The notes under the pieces are model-generated. The model searched no databases. It worked only from the letters and a program-made list of their open reading frames with translations, and had not been told where the DNA came from. Positions 54,634-63,579 of a stretch of 64,000 bases of DNA are shown here, in pieces. This DNA is from Edaphobacter modestus. Its GTDB lineage: Bacteria; Acidobacteriota; Terriglobia; Terriglobales; Acidobacteriaceae. Numbering within the stretch: position 1 is the stretch's first letter; every line of letters starts with the position of its first letter. The stretch covers positions 1,426,001-1,490,000 of the forward strand of contig NZ_SHKW01000001.1 in the NCBI RefSeq assembly GCF_004217555.1. Reading direction: 5' to 3'. Position numbers and translations under genes: made by a program.

Positions 54634-55224
54634 ATGAAGACGAGATATCTGACACTACTGCCGCTTCTCGCCGCAGCCGTGCTGACGCCGCTAGGCCGCG
54701 CGCAAACGCCCGTTTTCGCAATTACACAGGAAGATAGCACGGTTAAGTTCTCTGTGAAGGCTTCGGTCGAGATAGCCGGCAAATTCGACAAATGGGACGC
54801 CTCTCTAACGTTTACATCTCCGGATGTCACGACAGGCGTCCTGGACATCAAGGCTCAGGCGGCCAGCGTAGATACCGGAAGCGGCATGAAGGACGGCAAA
54901 CTGAAGGGCAAAGACTTCTTCGACGCCCAGCATGATCCGTTGATCACGTTCCATTCGACAAAAGTTGTTCCGACCGGTCCAAACACCTTTGACATACCAG
55001 GCACTTTCACGATACGCGGAGTCTCGAAATCCGAGACCCTGTCGCTGACGGTGTCAGGTGAGGGCACAGGCTCAGGCGAGATCAAGGGGATGATGGCCTT
55101 TGATCGCAAGGACTACGGGATGAATAGCGGCATTCCGTTCATCAGGATCGCAAACCGCGTTGAAGTGGATGTCGACATCCATGCGAAGCGCGTCAGCGGT
55201 CCCCCGCTGGTTTTCAAAAAATAG
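54634..55224 (+). CDS. YceI family periplasmic lipid-binding protein
   Basis: 196 residues, ATG at 54634 with AGAGGAAG upstream. The signal peptide is LTLLPLLAAAVLTPLGRAQ. The lipocalin-like YceI domain has STVKFSVKASVEIAGKFDKW, GMKDGKLKGKDFFDAQHDPL, FTIRGVSKSETLSLTVSGEG and FDRKDYGMNSGIPFIRIANR near the end. YceI proteins bind polyisoprenoid chains in the periplasm. It stands alone between gene-poor stretches. Confidence 0.9.
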   Translation: MKTRYLTLLPLLAAAVLTPLGRAQTPVFAITQEDSTVKFSVKASVEIAGKFDKWDASLTFTSPDVTTGVLDIKAQAASVDTGSGMKDGKLKGKDFFDAQHDPLITFHSTKVVPTGPNTFDIPGTFTIRGVSKSETLSLTVSGEGTGSGEIKGMMAFDRKDYGMNSGIPFIRIANRVEVDVDIHAKRVSGPPLVFKK

Positions 55225-55619
55225 AAAGCCACGCAAGGGGCTCTGGTGCAAACAGGGGATTGAGGCAGATGGTAGTGATCGAGCGAGGTTCCCTTGCACT
55301 TACGCAGCAAGCAGGCATTCCAGATGGCCCCAGGTCGGTCCCGTTATGTTCTTCACTTCGGGCCGCTGGCTCCGTATGCGAAGTTCATGATCGGGATTTC
55401 AGTTTCCTCCTGATCCGAGGCACCCGGAGTATGGTCCCCGTGGCTAATCTCGCCTACACATTATGGGGCGGCGGGTTCGGAGCCGACTAGCGTAGTGGGG
55501 CCTAGAGTTACTCCATTGCGCCCGGATAACGGATGACAAATCTATAGCGCCGTATCGACAGTGCTTCGGGCGCAGAGAAGTGCAGTTATCGGGTTGCAGA
55601 TAGGAAGCAGTGTGGATAC
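55225..55619. other. Spacer with short doubtful frames
   Basis: No supported gene. A 76-codon plus-strand frame at 55260-55490 has no ribosome site or recognised family and may be a relic. Confidence 0.35.
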
Positions 55620-55821
55620 GGCGATTTGGACTAAACCGTGTGGGGATTTGGCAGGGCAATTGCTTTATGGGATTCAATGCAGTGCAGCAATTTCGTGCCG
55701 GCCCCACATTGAGAAAAGTTCTGATCGCCGCGCTGGCTCTGGTGGCGTGCATTATGCAAATTGCCCTGCCAAATCGTACTACTTTCCAGCTACCCGCGAA
55801 GCGCGGTTTAGTCCAATCGCC
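55620..55821. repeat. 202-bp inverted-repeat structure
   Basis: Outer arms GGCGATTTGGACTAAACCG (55620-55638) and CGGTTTAGTCCAATCGCC (55804-55821) differ by one base gap. Inner arms GATTTGGCAGGGCAATT (55645-55661) and AATTGCCCTGCCAAATC (55759-55775) are exact 17-bp complements. The centre of about 97 bp has no coding sign. It could fold as a long hairpin, as in a MITE or a large RNA structure. Confidence 0.6.
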
Positions 55822-55903
55822 AACTCGCTCATCGATAGCGGATTGGTACTCACGAGTCGGCTTCTTGTCAGTGAATGAACGGCGTAAAAAGTCAGCGCGA
55901 GCG

Positions 55904-55964
55904 GGGCGGATGGAAATGTGGAAATCGCAAAAGCGGCGATTTCGCACATTCCCACCGCACGACG
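55904..55964. repeat. REP-like palindrome, copy 1
   Basis: AATGTGGAAATCGC (55915-55928) and GCGATTTCGCACATT (55936-55950) pair with one bulge, and GC-rich flanks extend the symmetry to about 60 bp. A related structure lies at 57733-57855. Both sit just before an ISNCY end. Confidence 0.6.
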
Positions 55965-55973
55965 ACCATGACC

Positions 55974-56080
55974 TATACTGACATTTCTAATGAGAAAGAT
56001 ACCCTGACATTTCTAACGAGATTCAACATGATTTATTAGCGCCAGACAGAAATGTCCTACCTTTGCCCGATAGAAATGTC
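55974..56080. promoter_or_regulatory. Left end of ISNCY copy 1 with AGAAATGTC motif array
   Basis: CTGACATTTCTAA occurs at 55979-55991 and 56004-56016. Its complement core AGAAATGTC occurs at 56048-56056 and 56072-56080. Two direct copies facing two inverted copies suggest transposase-binding sites at the element's end. TATACTGACATTTCT (55974-55988) recurs at 57871. Confidence 0.55.
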
Positions 56081-56121
56081 CGATTACCCTCTCAAGGTCA
56101 TGGCCTTGGAGACGGACGTCT

Positions 56122-57312
56122 ATGGGTTGGGTGCTGATGAGCGAACGCGATGTACAACGCATTGAGATTTTGACGGAAGTCCTTTCTGGCAAACGAACTG
56201 TTTCCTCGGCAGCCATCGTATTGGCGATAAGCGTCAGGCAGGTAGGCCGGCTCTTGACCCGATTCCGCGACCTTGGCGGCGGAGCCCTAAGCCACCGGGG
56301 ACGAGGTCAGGCTTCCAATCATCGAGCCGACCCTGGTCTTCGGAAGCAAGTGCTGGAATTGGTCAGGACGAAGTATGCCGACTTCGGTCCAACGCTCGCT
56401 ATCGAAGTTCTGCATGACAAGCACGACATCCGGATCGGACGTGAGACGTTGCGGACATGAATGGTTGATGATGGTCTTTGGCTATCACGCAAGCAGCGCA
56501 GGAGCTCCACCAGCCGCGGCTGCGGCGAGAGTCCTACGGCGAGTTGATCCAGATCGACGGGAGTGAGCATCGTTGGTTCGAAGGCCGTGGCGAGCCGTGC
56601 ACGCTTCTGGTCTTCATCGATGACGCAACAAGCAAGCTGATGCAGTTGCGCTTTGTACCCAGTAAGAGCACGGACTCCTATTTCGAGGCACTGCAAGTGT
56701 ATCTCGAAACCCATGGTTGTCCGACAGCCTTTTACTCGGACAAGCACACCGTCTTTCGCATAAACAAGCCAGACGCTAAGGGAGGTTCTGGCATGACGCA
56801 GTTCGACAGAGCGCTGGCTGAGCTGAATATCGAGATCATTTGCGCGAACTCAAGCCAGGCTAAAGGGCGAGTGGAGTGCGCCAACCGGACCCTGCAGGAT
56901 CGGTTGGTGAAGGAGCTTCGCCTGGAGAGGGTGTGCGATATGGAGGCCGGAAATGCCTTTCTACCGCTCTTTGTCGAGCGTTTCAACGAGCGCTTCGCAC
57001 TGACTCCGATTAAATCGGAGAACGCTCACCGTCCTCTAAATGTGAAGGCGAGTCGGTTGAACGACATCTTATGCCATCGCGAACAGCGCTACGTCGGAGA
57101 ACAACTCACCTTAACTTACGATCGCAAGCAGGTCATACTCGAGCGTAATGAGCTGTCGGAGAAACTAGCTGGCCAATACGTTGAGATCCATAATTTCGCC
57201 GACAGGCCGATGGAGGTCCGATGGAAGGGGCACTCAATTCCCTACGGCATTTTCAGTAAAGATCAGCGCGTCAGCCACACCGCGATCGTGGAAAACAAGC
57301 GCCTCGGTCACC
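56122..57312 (+). pseudogene. ISNCY-type transposase, copy 1, broken
   Basis: The N-terminal part (ERDVQRIEILTEVLSGKRTV, then an HTH, then KYADFGPTLAIEVLHDKHDI) reads to a TGA at 56458-56460 that replaces a tryptophan codon. A frameshift near 56500 moves the frame to ELHQPRLRRESYGELIQIDG, TAFYSDKHTVFRINKPDAKG and NSSQAKGRVECANRTLQDRL, which carry the DDE catalytic domain. The protein is cut after ENKRLGH at about 57312, where sulfatase sequence begins. There are thus three lesions: a stop, a frameshift and a 3' truncation. The element cannot transpose by itself. Confidence 0.8.
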
Positions 57313-57567
57313 GGTCTCGGAGTCTGGGGAAATGATTACACGAAGCTACGCCTTCCACTGATCTACAACCTCCGGGCAGATCCTTTCGAACGTGGTCCCG
57401 AATCAATCTTCTATGACGACTGGATGGTCCACAGAGCCTTTGTGAACGTCCCTGCACAGGCCGCCGTGGCCCAGTGGCTCGCAAGCTTCAAGGAATATCC
57501 CATTCGAGCGAAGCCAGCCAGCTTCAACCTGGACGACGTGATGCAGAAGCTTAGTCCAAAGGACTGA
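57313..57567 (+). pseudogene. Arylsulfatase C-terminal fragment
   Basis: The reading GLGVWGNDYTKLRLPLIYNL followed by RADPFERGPESIFYDDWMVH, then QWLASFKEYPIRAKPASFNL and DDVMQKLSPKD, is the C-terminal domain of a sulfatase. It parallels NLRLDPFERTGW and RGASFNLDAVKAEM in the intact enzyme at 47220-48881. About 84 codons remain; the catalytic part is gone. The 5' end abuts the truncated ISNCY transposase, so insertion followed by deletion removed the gene. Confidence 0.75.
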
Positions 57568-57732
57568 GTCACCAGTTTTTTGGAATCGTTCATCCCTCTC
57601 CGGTAACGGTAAGAATTGCGACGACGATGGACTACACCGGTTAGTACCGGTAAACGCGCATGTCGCAAAGATGGATTTTCGATTCGCGCCAGATCGCCAA
57701 CGTACTCAGCGAGGCAATTCGGAAGGGACAGC

Positions 57733-57855
57733 GCGGTGGAAATGTCGGTCTGATGGAAAGCGTGGAAGGCAGGACGATAAAGGTCTCCTGCCTCCCCCTC
57801 TTTCCCACAGCCCTTGGAAATCACTAAGTGCGTTGATTTCACACATTCCCACCGC
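57733..57855. repeat. REP-like palindrome, copy 2
   Basis: GCGGTGGAAATGT (57733-57745) and ACATTCCCACCGC (57843-57855) are complementary with one mismatch. An inner GAAATCA/TGATTTC pair lies at about 57817-57840. The same right arm and IS end as copy 1 follow, but the inner stem bases differ in a pairing-preserving way. Confidence 0.5.
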
Positions 57856-57870
57856 ACGACGGCTACGGGT

Positions 57871-58759
57871 TATACTGACATTTCTATTCGGCGCGCACCT
57901 TGAATGCCATGGCTGCCCGACAGCATTTTACTCGGACAAACACACCGTCTTTCGTGTAAATAAGCCGGACGCGAAGGGCGATTCGGGTATGACGCAATTC
58001 GGACGGGCATTGGCCGAGCTGAACATCGAGATCCTCTGTGCGAACTCCGGTCAGGCGAAGGGTCGCGTGGAGCGGGCCAACCGCACCCTGCAAGATCGCC
58101 TGGCGAAGGAGCTACGCCTTGAGGAGGTGTGCGATATGGAGGCCGGTAACACTTTCTTGCCTGGGTTCGTCCAGCGATTCAACGAACGCTTCGCACTGAC
58201 CGCGGCCAAGCCTGAGAATCTGCACCGTTCTCTCAATGTGCAAGCGAATCGTTTGACTGACATCCTGTGCGACCGCGAACAGCGCCATGTCAGTGAGCAA
58301 CTCACCCTGTCGTATGACCGCAAGCAGATCATCCTCGAACGAAGTGAGCTTTCGGAGAATCTGACAGGTCAGTATGTGGAGGTCTACGACTTCCCTGATC
58401 GCGCAATGGAGGTCCGATGGAAAGGTCATTCACTTCCCTACCGTGTCTTCAGTAAGGACCAGCGCGTCAGCCACACCGCTATCGTAGGAAACAAACGTCT
58501 GGGCCATGTTCTTTCGATCATCAAATCGCAGCAGGATCTTCGGTCCGCCCCTAAGGTTATGACCAACAGCGAAAAGATCGGCTACAAAAACGACCGAAGA
58601 CGATCTATGGGCCGTCTAACACCGCTTCCGGATTCGCAACCGATGTCGCCGCTGAGTAAGGCGGCTGCCTTGCTGATAGCCCCGTGGGCACCGGTTCAGG
58701 CTATAGTAGGCGGTCTGAGTTACAGATACCAAGGGATGTTGATTACCATAATGCGCTGA
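57871..58759 (+). pseudogene. ISNCY-type transposase, copy 2, internally deleted
   Basis: The IS left end TATACTGACATTTCT (57871-57885) is joined within about 12 bp to the middle of the transposase, LECHGCPTAFYSDKHTVFRV, so roughly the first 190 residues are missing. The rest reads without stops through NSGQAKGRVERANRTLQDRL and NKRLGHVLSIIKSQQDL. From about 58600 the text is no longer family-like, and the last 40 bp overlap the end of the minus-strand transporter gene. Copies 1 and 2 are clearly related but diverged, so they are separate insertions or an old duplication. Confidence 0.75.
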
Positions 58760-60582
58760 TTCCCGCGAACAAGAAGAAGCAACTTCAGCAATTGAGCCCG
58801 TTGGTTGTGGAGCGGAGCCTCCCACCAGTGTTTGACGACGAGTTCAGGAACCAGGACCGCGATCTGACGGTCAGGATGGTCGCGCTCGACCTTAAGGATG
58901 TACTCGACGAGCGGCATGATGACGAAGCGGTAGGGTGAAGAGAGAAGTATAAGCTCGGGAACGGTCATCCCTGACTTGTATAAGGGCGTGACAACATTTT
59001 GTTGCCACATCTGTTGCACTTGGTCGCAGCACTCCTCGGCGTCGACGTGGACGGCTTGAACCTGGTCGCTGATCTTCAGCGCGAAGCGAAGGCCCTTTTC
59101 GGTAATGCGGGACCAGCGATCAAGTGGGACGATGACCAGCGGCTCGACGAGGTTTTCGACACTCATGGGACAATCGACGGCGATCTGCCGCGCGACACGA
59201 TCGTAATGACGCTTGACCGCGTTCATCGTAATGATCAGGGCGGGAACGAGGATTGCCGTGATCCATGCGCCTTCAGTAAACTTGGCGACAAGCACGACGA
59301 TAAGCGTGACGCCAGTGGCGATCGCGCCAACGCCGTTAATGGCCATGCGGCGTATCATGCCCCGGCCGCCCACGCGCTTCCAGTGGACCACCATCCCCGC
59401 CTGCGAGAGCGTGAAGGCGAGGAAGGCTCCGATGGCGAAGAGCGGGATCAAATGATCGGTAACTCCGCCGAAGACGATTAGCAAGAGCGCTGTGAAGCCT
59501 ACCAGCGCAACGATGCCGTGGGAGTAAAGCAGGCGACGCCCGCGGACCTTGAATACGTGCGGTAGGTAGTCATGCAGCGCAATGGCGCGGGTGAGACGCG
59601 GGAAGTCGGCGAACGACGTGTTCGCCGAAAGCGCTAGCACCGCGAGGATCGAGCCTATGGTGAGGTAGTAGAACCAGCCGCGTCCCATGACGGCGGCGGT
59701 GAGCTGGGAGAGGATGCTCTGGTACCCGGTGCCGCCGGGTTCGGTTGCGCCGATTGAGTAGGCGCGGCATAGCAGAGCTATGCCGGCGAGGAAGATCATG
59801 AGCAGAACGATGATGATAGTAAGCGTCCGCTTGGCGTTCTTCTGCGTGGGCTCGCGGAAGGCGTTGACCCCGTTCGAGACGGCCTCGACCCCGGTCATGG
59901 CGGTGCATCCGCTGGCGAAGACTTTGGCCAGCAACCAAAGGGAGAGCATCGACCCCCTGATGGGCAGATGTGGGGGCTCGACGATCGAGACCGGATGGCC
60001 TCCGGAGGCGAAGGCACGCACCGCTCCTACGGTGATGACGAGCAACAGAGTGCCGACGAAGAGATAGGTGGGGATGAGGAAGGCGGTGCCAGTATCCTTG
60101 ACGCCGCGCACGTTAATGAGGGTGAGGATAAGCAGGATGGCGAGACAGAGCGCCAGTGTGTGGGGTTGTAGTGCGGGAAAGGCAGAGACCAGTGCCCCGA
60201 CACCGGCGGAGATTCCGACAGCCGCGTTGAGGATGTAGTCGATCATCAGCGCCGCAGCCGCTAGCAGACCAGCGTTGGCGCCGAGGTTCTCAGACGCAAC
60301 CGTGTAGCTGCCGCCGCCGTGGGGATAGGCATCGATAGTCTGTAGGTAGGAAATGAAGACGATAACGAGCAAGCCGAGGATGGCGAAGCTGATGGGTACG
60401 ATGTGCTGAATGCCCACAAGGCCAAGAGGTATGAGAAGCGTTAGAGCAGCCTCAGGACCGTAGGCAGCCGAGCTGAGAGCGTCAAGGCCGAAGACGGGAA
60501 TACCAGCGATGGGCCCGATGTGCTCCGCGCGTTCTTCAGAGGTTGCAAGCGGCTTACCGATGAGAAGGTCGAAGAACGCCAT
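58720..60582 (-). CDS. KimA-like APC-family potassium transporter
   Basis: 620 residues with about 12 helices and a cytoplasmic C-terminal domain. Text shared with B. subtilis KimA (YdaO): LLIGKPLATSEE at the start, LDALSSAAYGPEAALTLLIP, TIDAYPHGGGSYTVASENLG, KVFASGCTAMTGVEAVSNGV and ALSANTSFADFPRLTRAIAL. The C-terminal universal-stress-like domain begins near 450 (VENLVEPLVIVPLDRWSRIT). KimA imports K+ with protons and is inhibited by c-di-AMP in Firmicutes; whether that holds here is unknown. Other APC transport roles are possible. The 3' end overlaps IS copy 2 by 40 bp. Confidence 0.83.
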   Translation of the reverse strand: MAFFDLLIGKPLATSEERAEHIGPIAGIPVFGLDALSSAAYGPEAALTLLIPLGLVGIQHIVPISFAILGLLVIVFISYLQTIDAYPHGGGSYTVASENLGANAGLLAAAALMIDYILNAAVGISAGVGALVSAFPALQPHTLALCLAILLILTLINVRGVKDTGTAFLIPTYLFVGTLLLVITVGAVRAFASGGHPVSIVEPPHLPIRGSMLSLWLLAKVFASGCTAMTGVEAVSNGVNAFREPTQKNAKRTLTIIIVLLMIFLAGIALLCRAYSIGATEPGGTGYQSILSQLTAAVMGRGWFYYLTIGSILAVLALSANTSFADFPRLTRAIALHDYLPHVFKVRGRRLLYSHGIVALVGFTALLLIVFGGVTDHLIPLFAIGAFLAFTLSQAGMVVHWKRVGGRGMIRRMAINGVGAIATGVTLIVVLVAKFTEGAWITAILVPALIITMNAVKRHYDRVARQIAVDCPMSVENLVEPLVIVPLDRWSRITEKGLRFALKISDQVQAVHVDAEECCDQVQQMWQQNVVTPLYKSGMTVPELILLSSPYRFVIMPLVEYILKVERDHPDRQIAVLVPELVVKHWWEAPLHNQRAQLLKLLLLVRGNQRIMVINIPWYL

Positions 60583-61131
60583 GCGCTCACTTTCAGTAGG
60601 CTAAGAGGAGGATGCCAACATAAACAAAGGCTAACCCGAAAAGACGTAAACAAATCATAAAAACCACGATATTTGGTTTCTTCTACTGTTAAGAAAGAAT
60701 GGCAATCCGGAAGTTAAGTCGTTGAGATGAAGGCATTAAGATTTCGCCACACCCGCGCGATCTAGTTTTATGACCTCACAAACTCAACGCTCTAAAGGTG
60801 TAATGAAGCCCATCAAACTCTTATGCGTTCTTTACGTCAAATCAGAAAATACTTGTGAAAGTCGTTCCGGTTCGGCAAGGACAATTGATGCTCCAAGTGA
60901 TCAAAAGCAGGGCGTGGCAGCCGAGCATTTTGGAGTCACCGTTTTAGCGTTTTTTTTGGGGAACGCCTTTGATTCAGAGCTAGCAGTGTTTGTCACTCGC
61001 TAGTACGTGGGGCAAAGCGCCTTCCTGCTCACATCAGGCAACCACTTGGCTGAGAAGCTCGTTTCACAGCCGATCTACACATCCAAGACCTATCTTTTGT
61101 TATTCGAAACGTCATGGCAGATCAGTGCGTA
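60583..61131. other. Spacer upstream of the KimA-like gene
   Basis: AT-rich, no recognised gene. It should hold the minus-strand promoter of the transporter. I looked for a conserved riboswitch-like layout and could not support one. Confidence 0.4.
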
Positions 61132-61440
61132 ATGAAGATTCTTGCATTCGTACTTGTTGCGGCCATTCTTGAAGCATCCGGTGATGCTATCTTGCGTCTA
61201 GCTCTGCACCATCAATCTTTGCCCAGCCGGTCGGTCTTTTCCTTCTAGGCTCAGTACTCCTGGCGCTTTACGGCACTTCGCTGAATCTTGCTCCCGTCGA
61301 CTTTGCGACAGTCACTGGAGTGTATGTCGCCACGGTATTCGTCGTCTTTCAACTAAATAGCATCAGGTTCCTTCGCCACCAATTTACGTTGGTGGAGCGC
61401 TTATTATTTCGGGGCGATGGTCGTTATGCTGTGGAAGTAG
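61132..61440 (+). pseudogene. Small multidrug resistance (SMR/DMT) family transporter, frameshifted
   Basis: The reading from the ATG at 61132, ILAFVLVAAILEASGDAILR, gives the first helix with the membrane glutamate. It shifts frame near 61205 to SIFAQPVGLFLLGSVLLALY, then GTSLNLAPVDFATVTGVYVA and TVFVVFQLNSIRFLRHQ, and shifts again near 61390 to SAYYFGAMVVMLWK with a TAG at 61438-61440. The three pieces in order restore a normal 100-residue four-helix protein. Two frameshifts mark it as dead unless the sequence has errors. Confidence 0.7.
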
Positions 61441-61856
61441 CAGACGCGAATCGAACTTGTAATCGATCCCTGAGACGAACAGCGTACAGTCTTGCGAGCG
61501 TTCGCGTTCCGGTGACTACTCGAATCTTTTGAAAGTATGTGCCCAACTCTTAAACTAGGGTAGGCCCGGTGAGTAGCAGGAAGAGAGCAAGCCCGAGAGG
61601 CCGACAAACATCGGCGGGGTGCCGTACCACGGATTGAAATGGATGCAGCCGCTCTTTTATGGAACTGGTGCGGAGTCATTGCTATCAGCGCGCTCAACTA
61701 TCAAACTCAGACGCCTGGTCGTGTCGATGAGCGTTTATAGAGAAACGGCCCTAGAATGAAAAGAAAGGGTTTCTTACGACAACAAACGATCCAGCTCCTT
61801 CACCCGGATGCATGAAGTGCTAGAGGAAGTTTATCGTCCGAAGAGGAGCAAAGGGA

Positions 61857-63482
61857 ATGAACGGGGCAAGCTTCCAATCCGCACTAGAAACATTCCTTCT
61901 CCTCTTACTGGCAGTCGTAGTCTTCGCAGGAATCGCTCGCAAATTCAAGCTTCCTTACCCCATCATGCTTGTAATCGCGGGTCTGGTGCTAAGTCTGGTT
62001 CCGGGTATTCCTCGAATTTCTTTGCAGCCGGATCTGGTGTTTCTAATATTCCTTCCGCCACTTCTCTATTCAGCCGGTTGGGTTCTCTCTTGGAGAGAGT
62101 TCAGAGATAACTTCGCGCGCATCGTCACACTGGCGGTGGGGCTTGTGAGCTTTACAATTTTCCTACTTGTTTTCGCTGCGGGAAAGAAAATCCTACCCGG
62201 CTTCGATTGGCAATCGGCCGTTCTTCTTGGAGCGGTGGTTGCGGCGACGGATGCGATCGCTGCAACTTCTATCGCGCGTCGAGTAGGGTTGCCACGTCAG
62301 ATCGTTGACATTCTCGAAGCAGAAAGCTTGGTGAACGACGGAACTGGCCTTCTTGCTCTGCAGTTCGGAATGATGCTTCTTCTGAGTGGGAGGACACCAA
62401 CGGTCATCGAAGGGGTTGGCCGTCTATTCTTTCTGACAGGCGGAGGCATTCTCATTGGGCTTGTTTTCGGAGCTGCAGTCTCTGTTCTAGAGCGGTGGAT
62501 CGACGATGGGCCAATCGAAATTGCTATCAGCATCTTCGTTCCATACGCCGTGTATCTCGCGGCAGACGGAATGCACACCTCGGGTGTTATGGCTGTAATC
62601 GCCTGCAGTATGTACATGAGCCGTGCAAGCCCAACATATATGTCACCGCCGGTTCGGTTGCAGGCGGCGGCAGTGTGGGACCTGCTGACGTTCGTGCTCA
62701 ATGGCATCGTCTTCATCTTGATCGGACTGCAGTTGCCGTTCGTCATGGCGGAGATTCACTCTTTGAGACCAGGAGTGCTCCTTCTCTACGGCGCACTCTT
62801 CAGTTCGGGGATCATCGTCGTTCGCATGCTCTGGATTTACGGCGAGACGTACCTGATTTATGGATATCGGAAGTGGTTCAAGAAATTGGCAATCAAAGCT
62901 CCCGAACCGAGGAAACTCTTCGTTCTTGGTTGGGGAGGCATGAGAGGTGTACTTTCGCTTGCAGCGGCCGTTTCGTTACCGTTTGTGAGATCGAATGGCG
63001 AACCCTTTCAGCAGAGAAGCATGATTGTTTATCTTGCGTTCTGCGTGATCGTCGCGACACTGGTCGTGCAAGGGCTTACGATGCCGTGGGTCATTAGAGT
63101 CTTGAATCTCAGCAATTCCAATGTATCGGACAAAGAGGAGCAATATGCACGCCGAACTCTTCTGGAAGAGGCATTGGCATATCTCAACCGTCGTCGTTCT
63201 AGTGAACGATACGAGGCAGGGACGCTGAGAGACTTGATGTCGAACTATCAACGCCGTCTGGATGCTATGCCTATCGAGCGGCCCGAGTCGTATGCTACAG
63301 CCTCGAGTCGTTCAGAACGGCAGGTGCTCGTCCTTGAGGTACTCAAAGTGGAACGACAAGCTCTGCTGCGGCTTCGCGACGAAGGTCACATCAGCGATGA
63401 GGTCGTACGCTCGATTCAGCGCGAACTCGATCTATCAGAGAGCCATGTTTACACGGGCTCACTATTTAGTGTGGACTTCTAA
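61857..63482 (+). CDS. CPA1-family Na+/H+ antiporter
   Basis: 541 residues, ATG at 61857 with GAGGAG 9 nt upstream. About 12 helices; family text includes FKLPYPIMLVIAGLVLSLVP, FLIFLPPLLYSAGWVLSWRE, VVAATDAIAATSIARRVGLP (conserved TD) and EAESLVNDGTGLLALQFGMM, whose ND pair is the ion-binding site. GWGGMRGVLSLAAAVSLPF also matches. The C-terminal cytoplasmic tail after residue 415 is about 125 residues, hydrophilic and helical. It exports Na+ (or K+) for protons. With the K+ importer nearby it may serve ion and pH balance. Confidence 0.93.
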   Translation: MNGASFQSALETFLLLLLAVVVFAGIARKFKLPYPIMLVIAGLVLSLVPGIPRISLQPDLVFLIFLPPLLYSAGWVLSWREFRDNFARIVTLAVGLVSFTIFLLVFAAGKKILPGFDWQSAVLLGAVVAATDAIAATSIARRVGLPRQIVDILEAESLVNDGTGLLALQFGMMLLLSGRTPTVIEGVGRLFFLTGGGILIGLVFGAAVSVLERWIDDGPIEIAISIFVPYAVYLAADGMHTSGVMAVIACSMYMSRASPTYMSPPVRLQAAAVWDLLTFVLNGIVFILIGLQLPFVMAEIHSLRPGVLLLYGALFSSGIIVVRMLWIYGETYLIYGYRKWFKKLAIKAPEPRKLFVLGWGGMRGVLSLAAAVSLPFVRSNGEPFQQRSMIVYLAFCVIVATLVVQGLTMPWVIRVLNLSNSNVSDKEEQYARRTLLEEALAYLNRRRSSERYEAGTLRDLMSNYQRRLDAMPIERPESYATASSRSERQVLVLEVLKVERQALLRLRDEGHISDEVVRSIQRELDLSESHVYTGSLFSVDF

Positions 63483-63579
63483 AATCCAGAGAGAGGTAAG
63501 ACTAGAGGCTATTAGTAACTTTAGTTCTCATGTGTAGGAAGGCAGTGATTGTGTTGTTGTCATCGCGCAGCATAGTTGG

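Noticed and set aside
60583..60770. c-di-AMP riboswitch before the KimA-like gene
   Set aside because: I could not find the expected arrangement of stems by eye; a covariance-model search would be needed, and a hit would support it.
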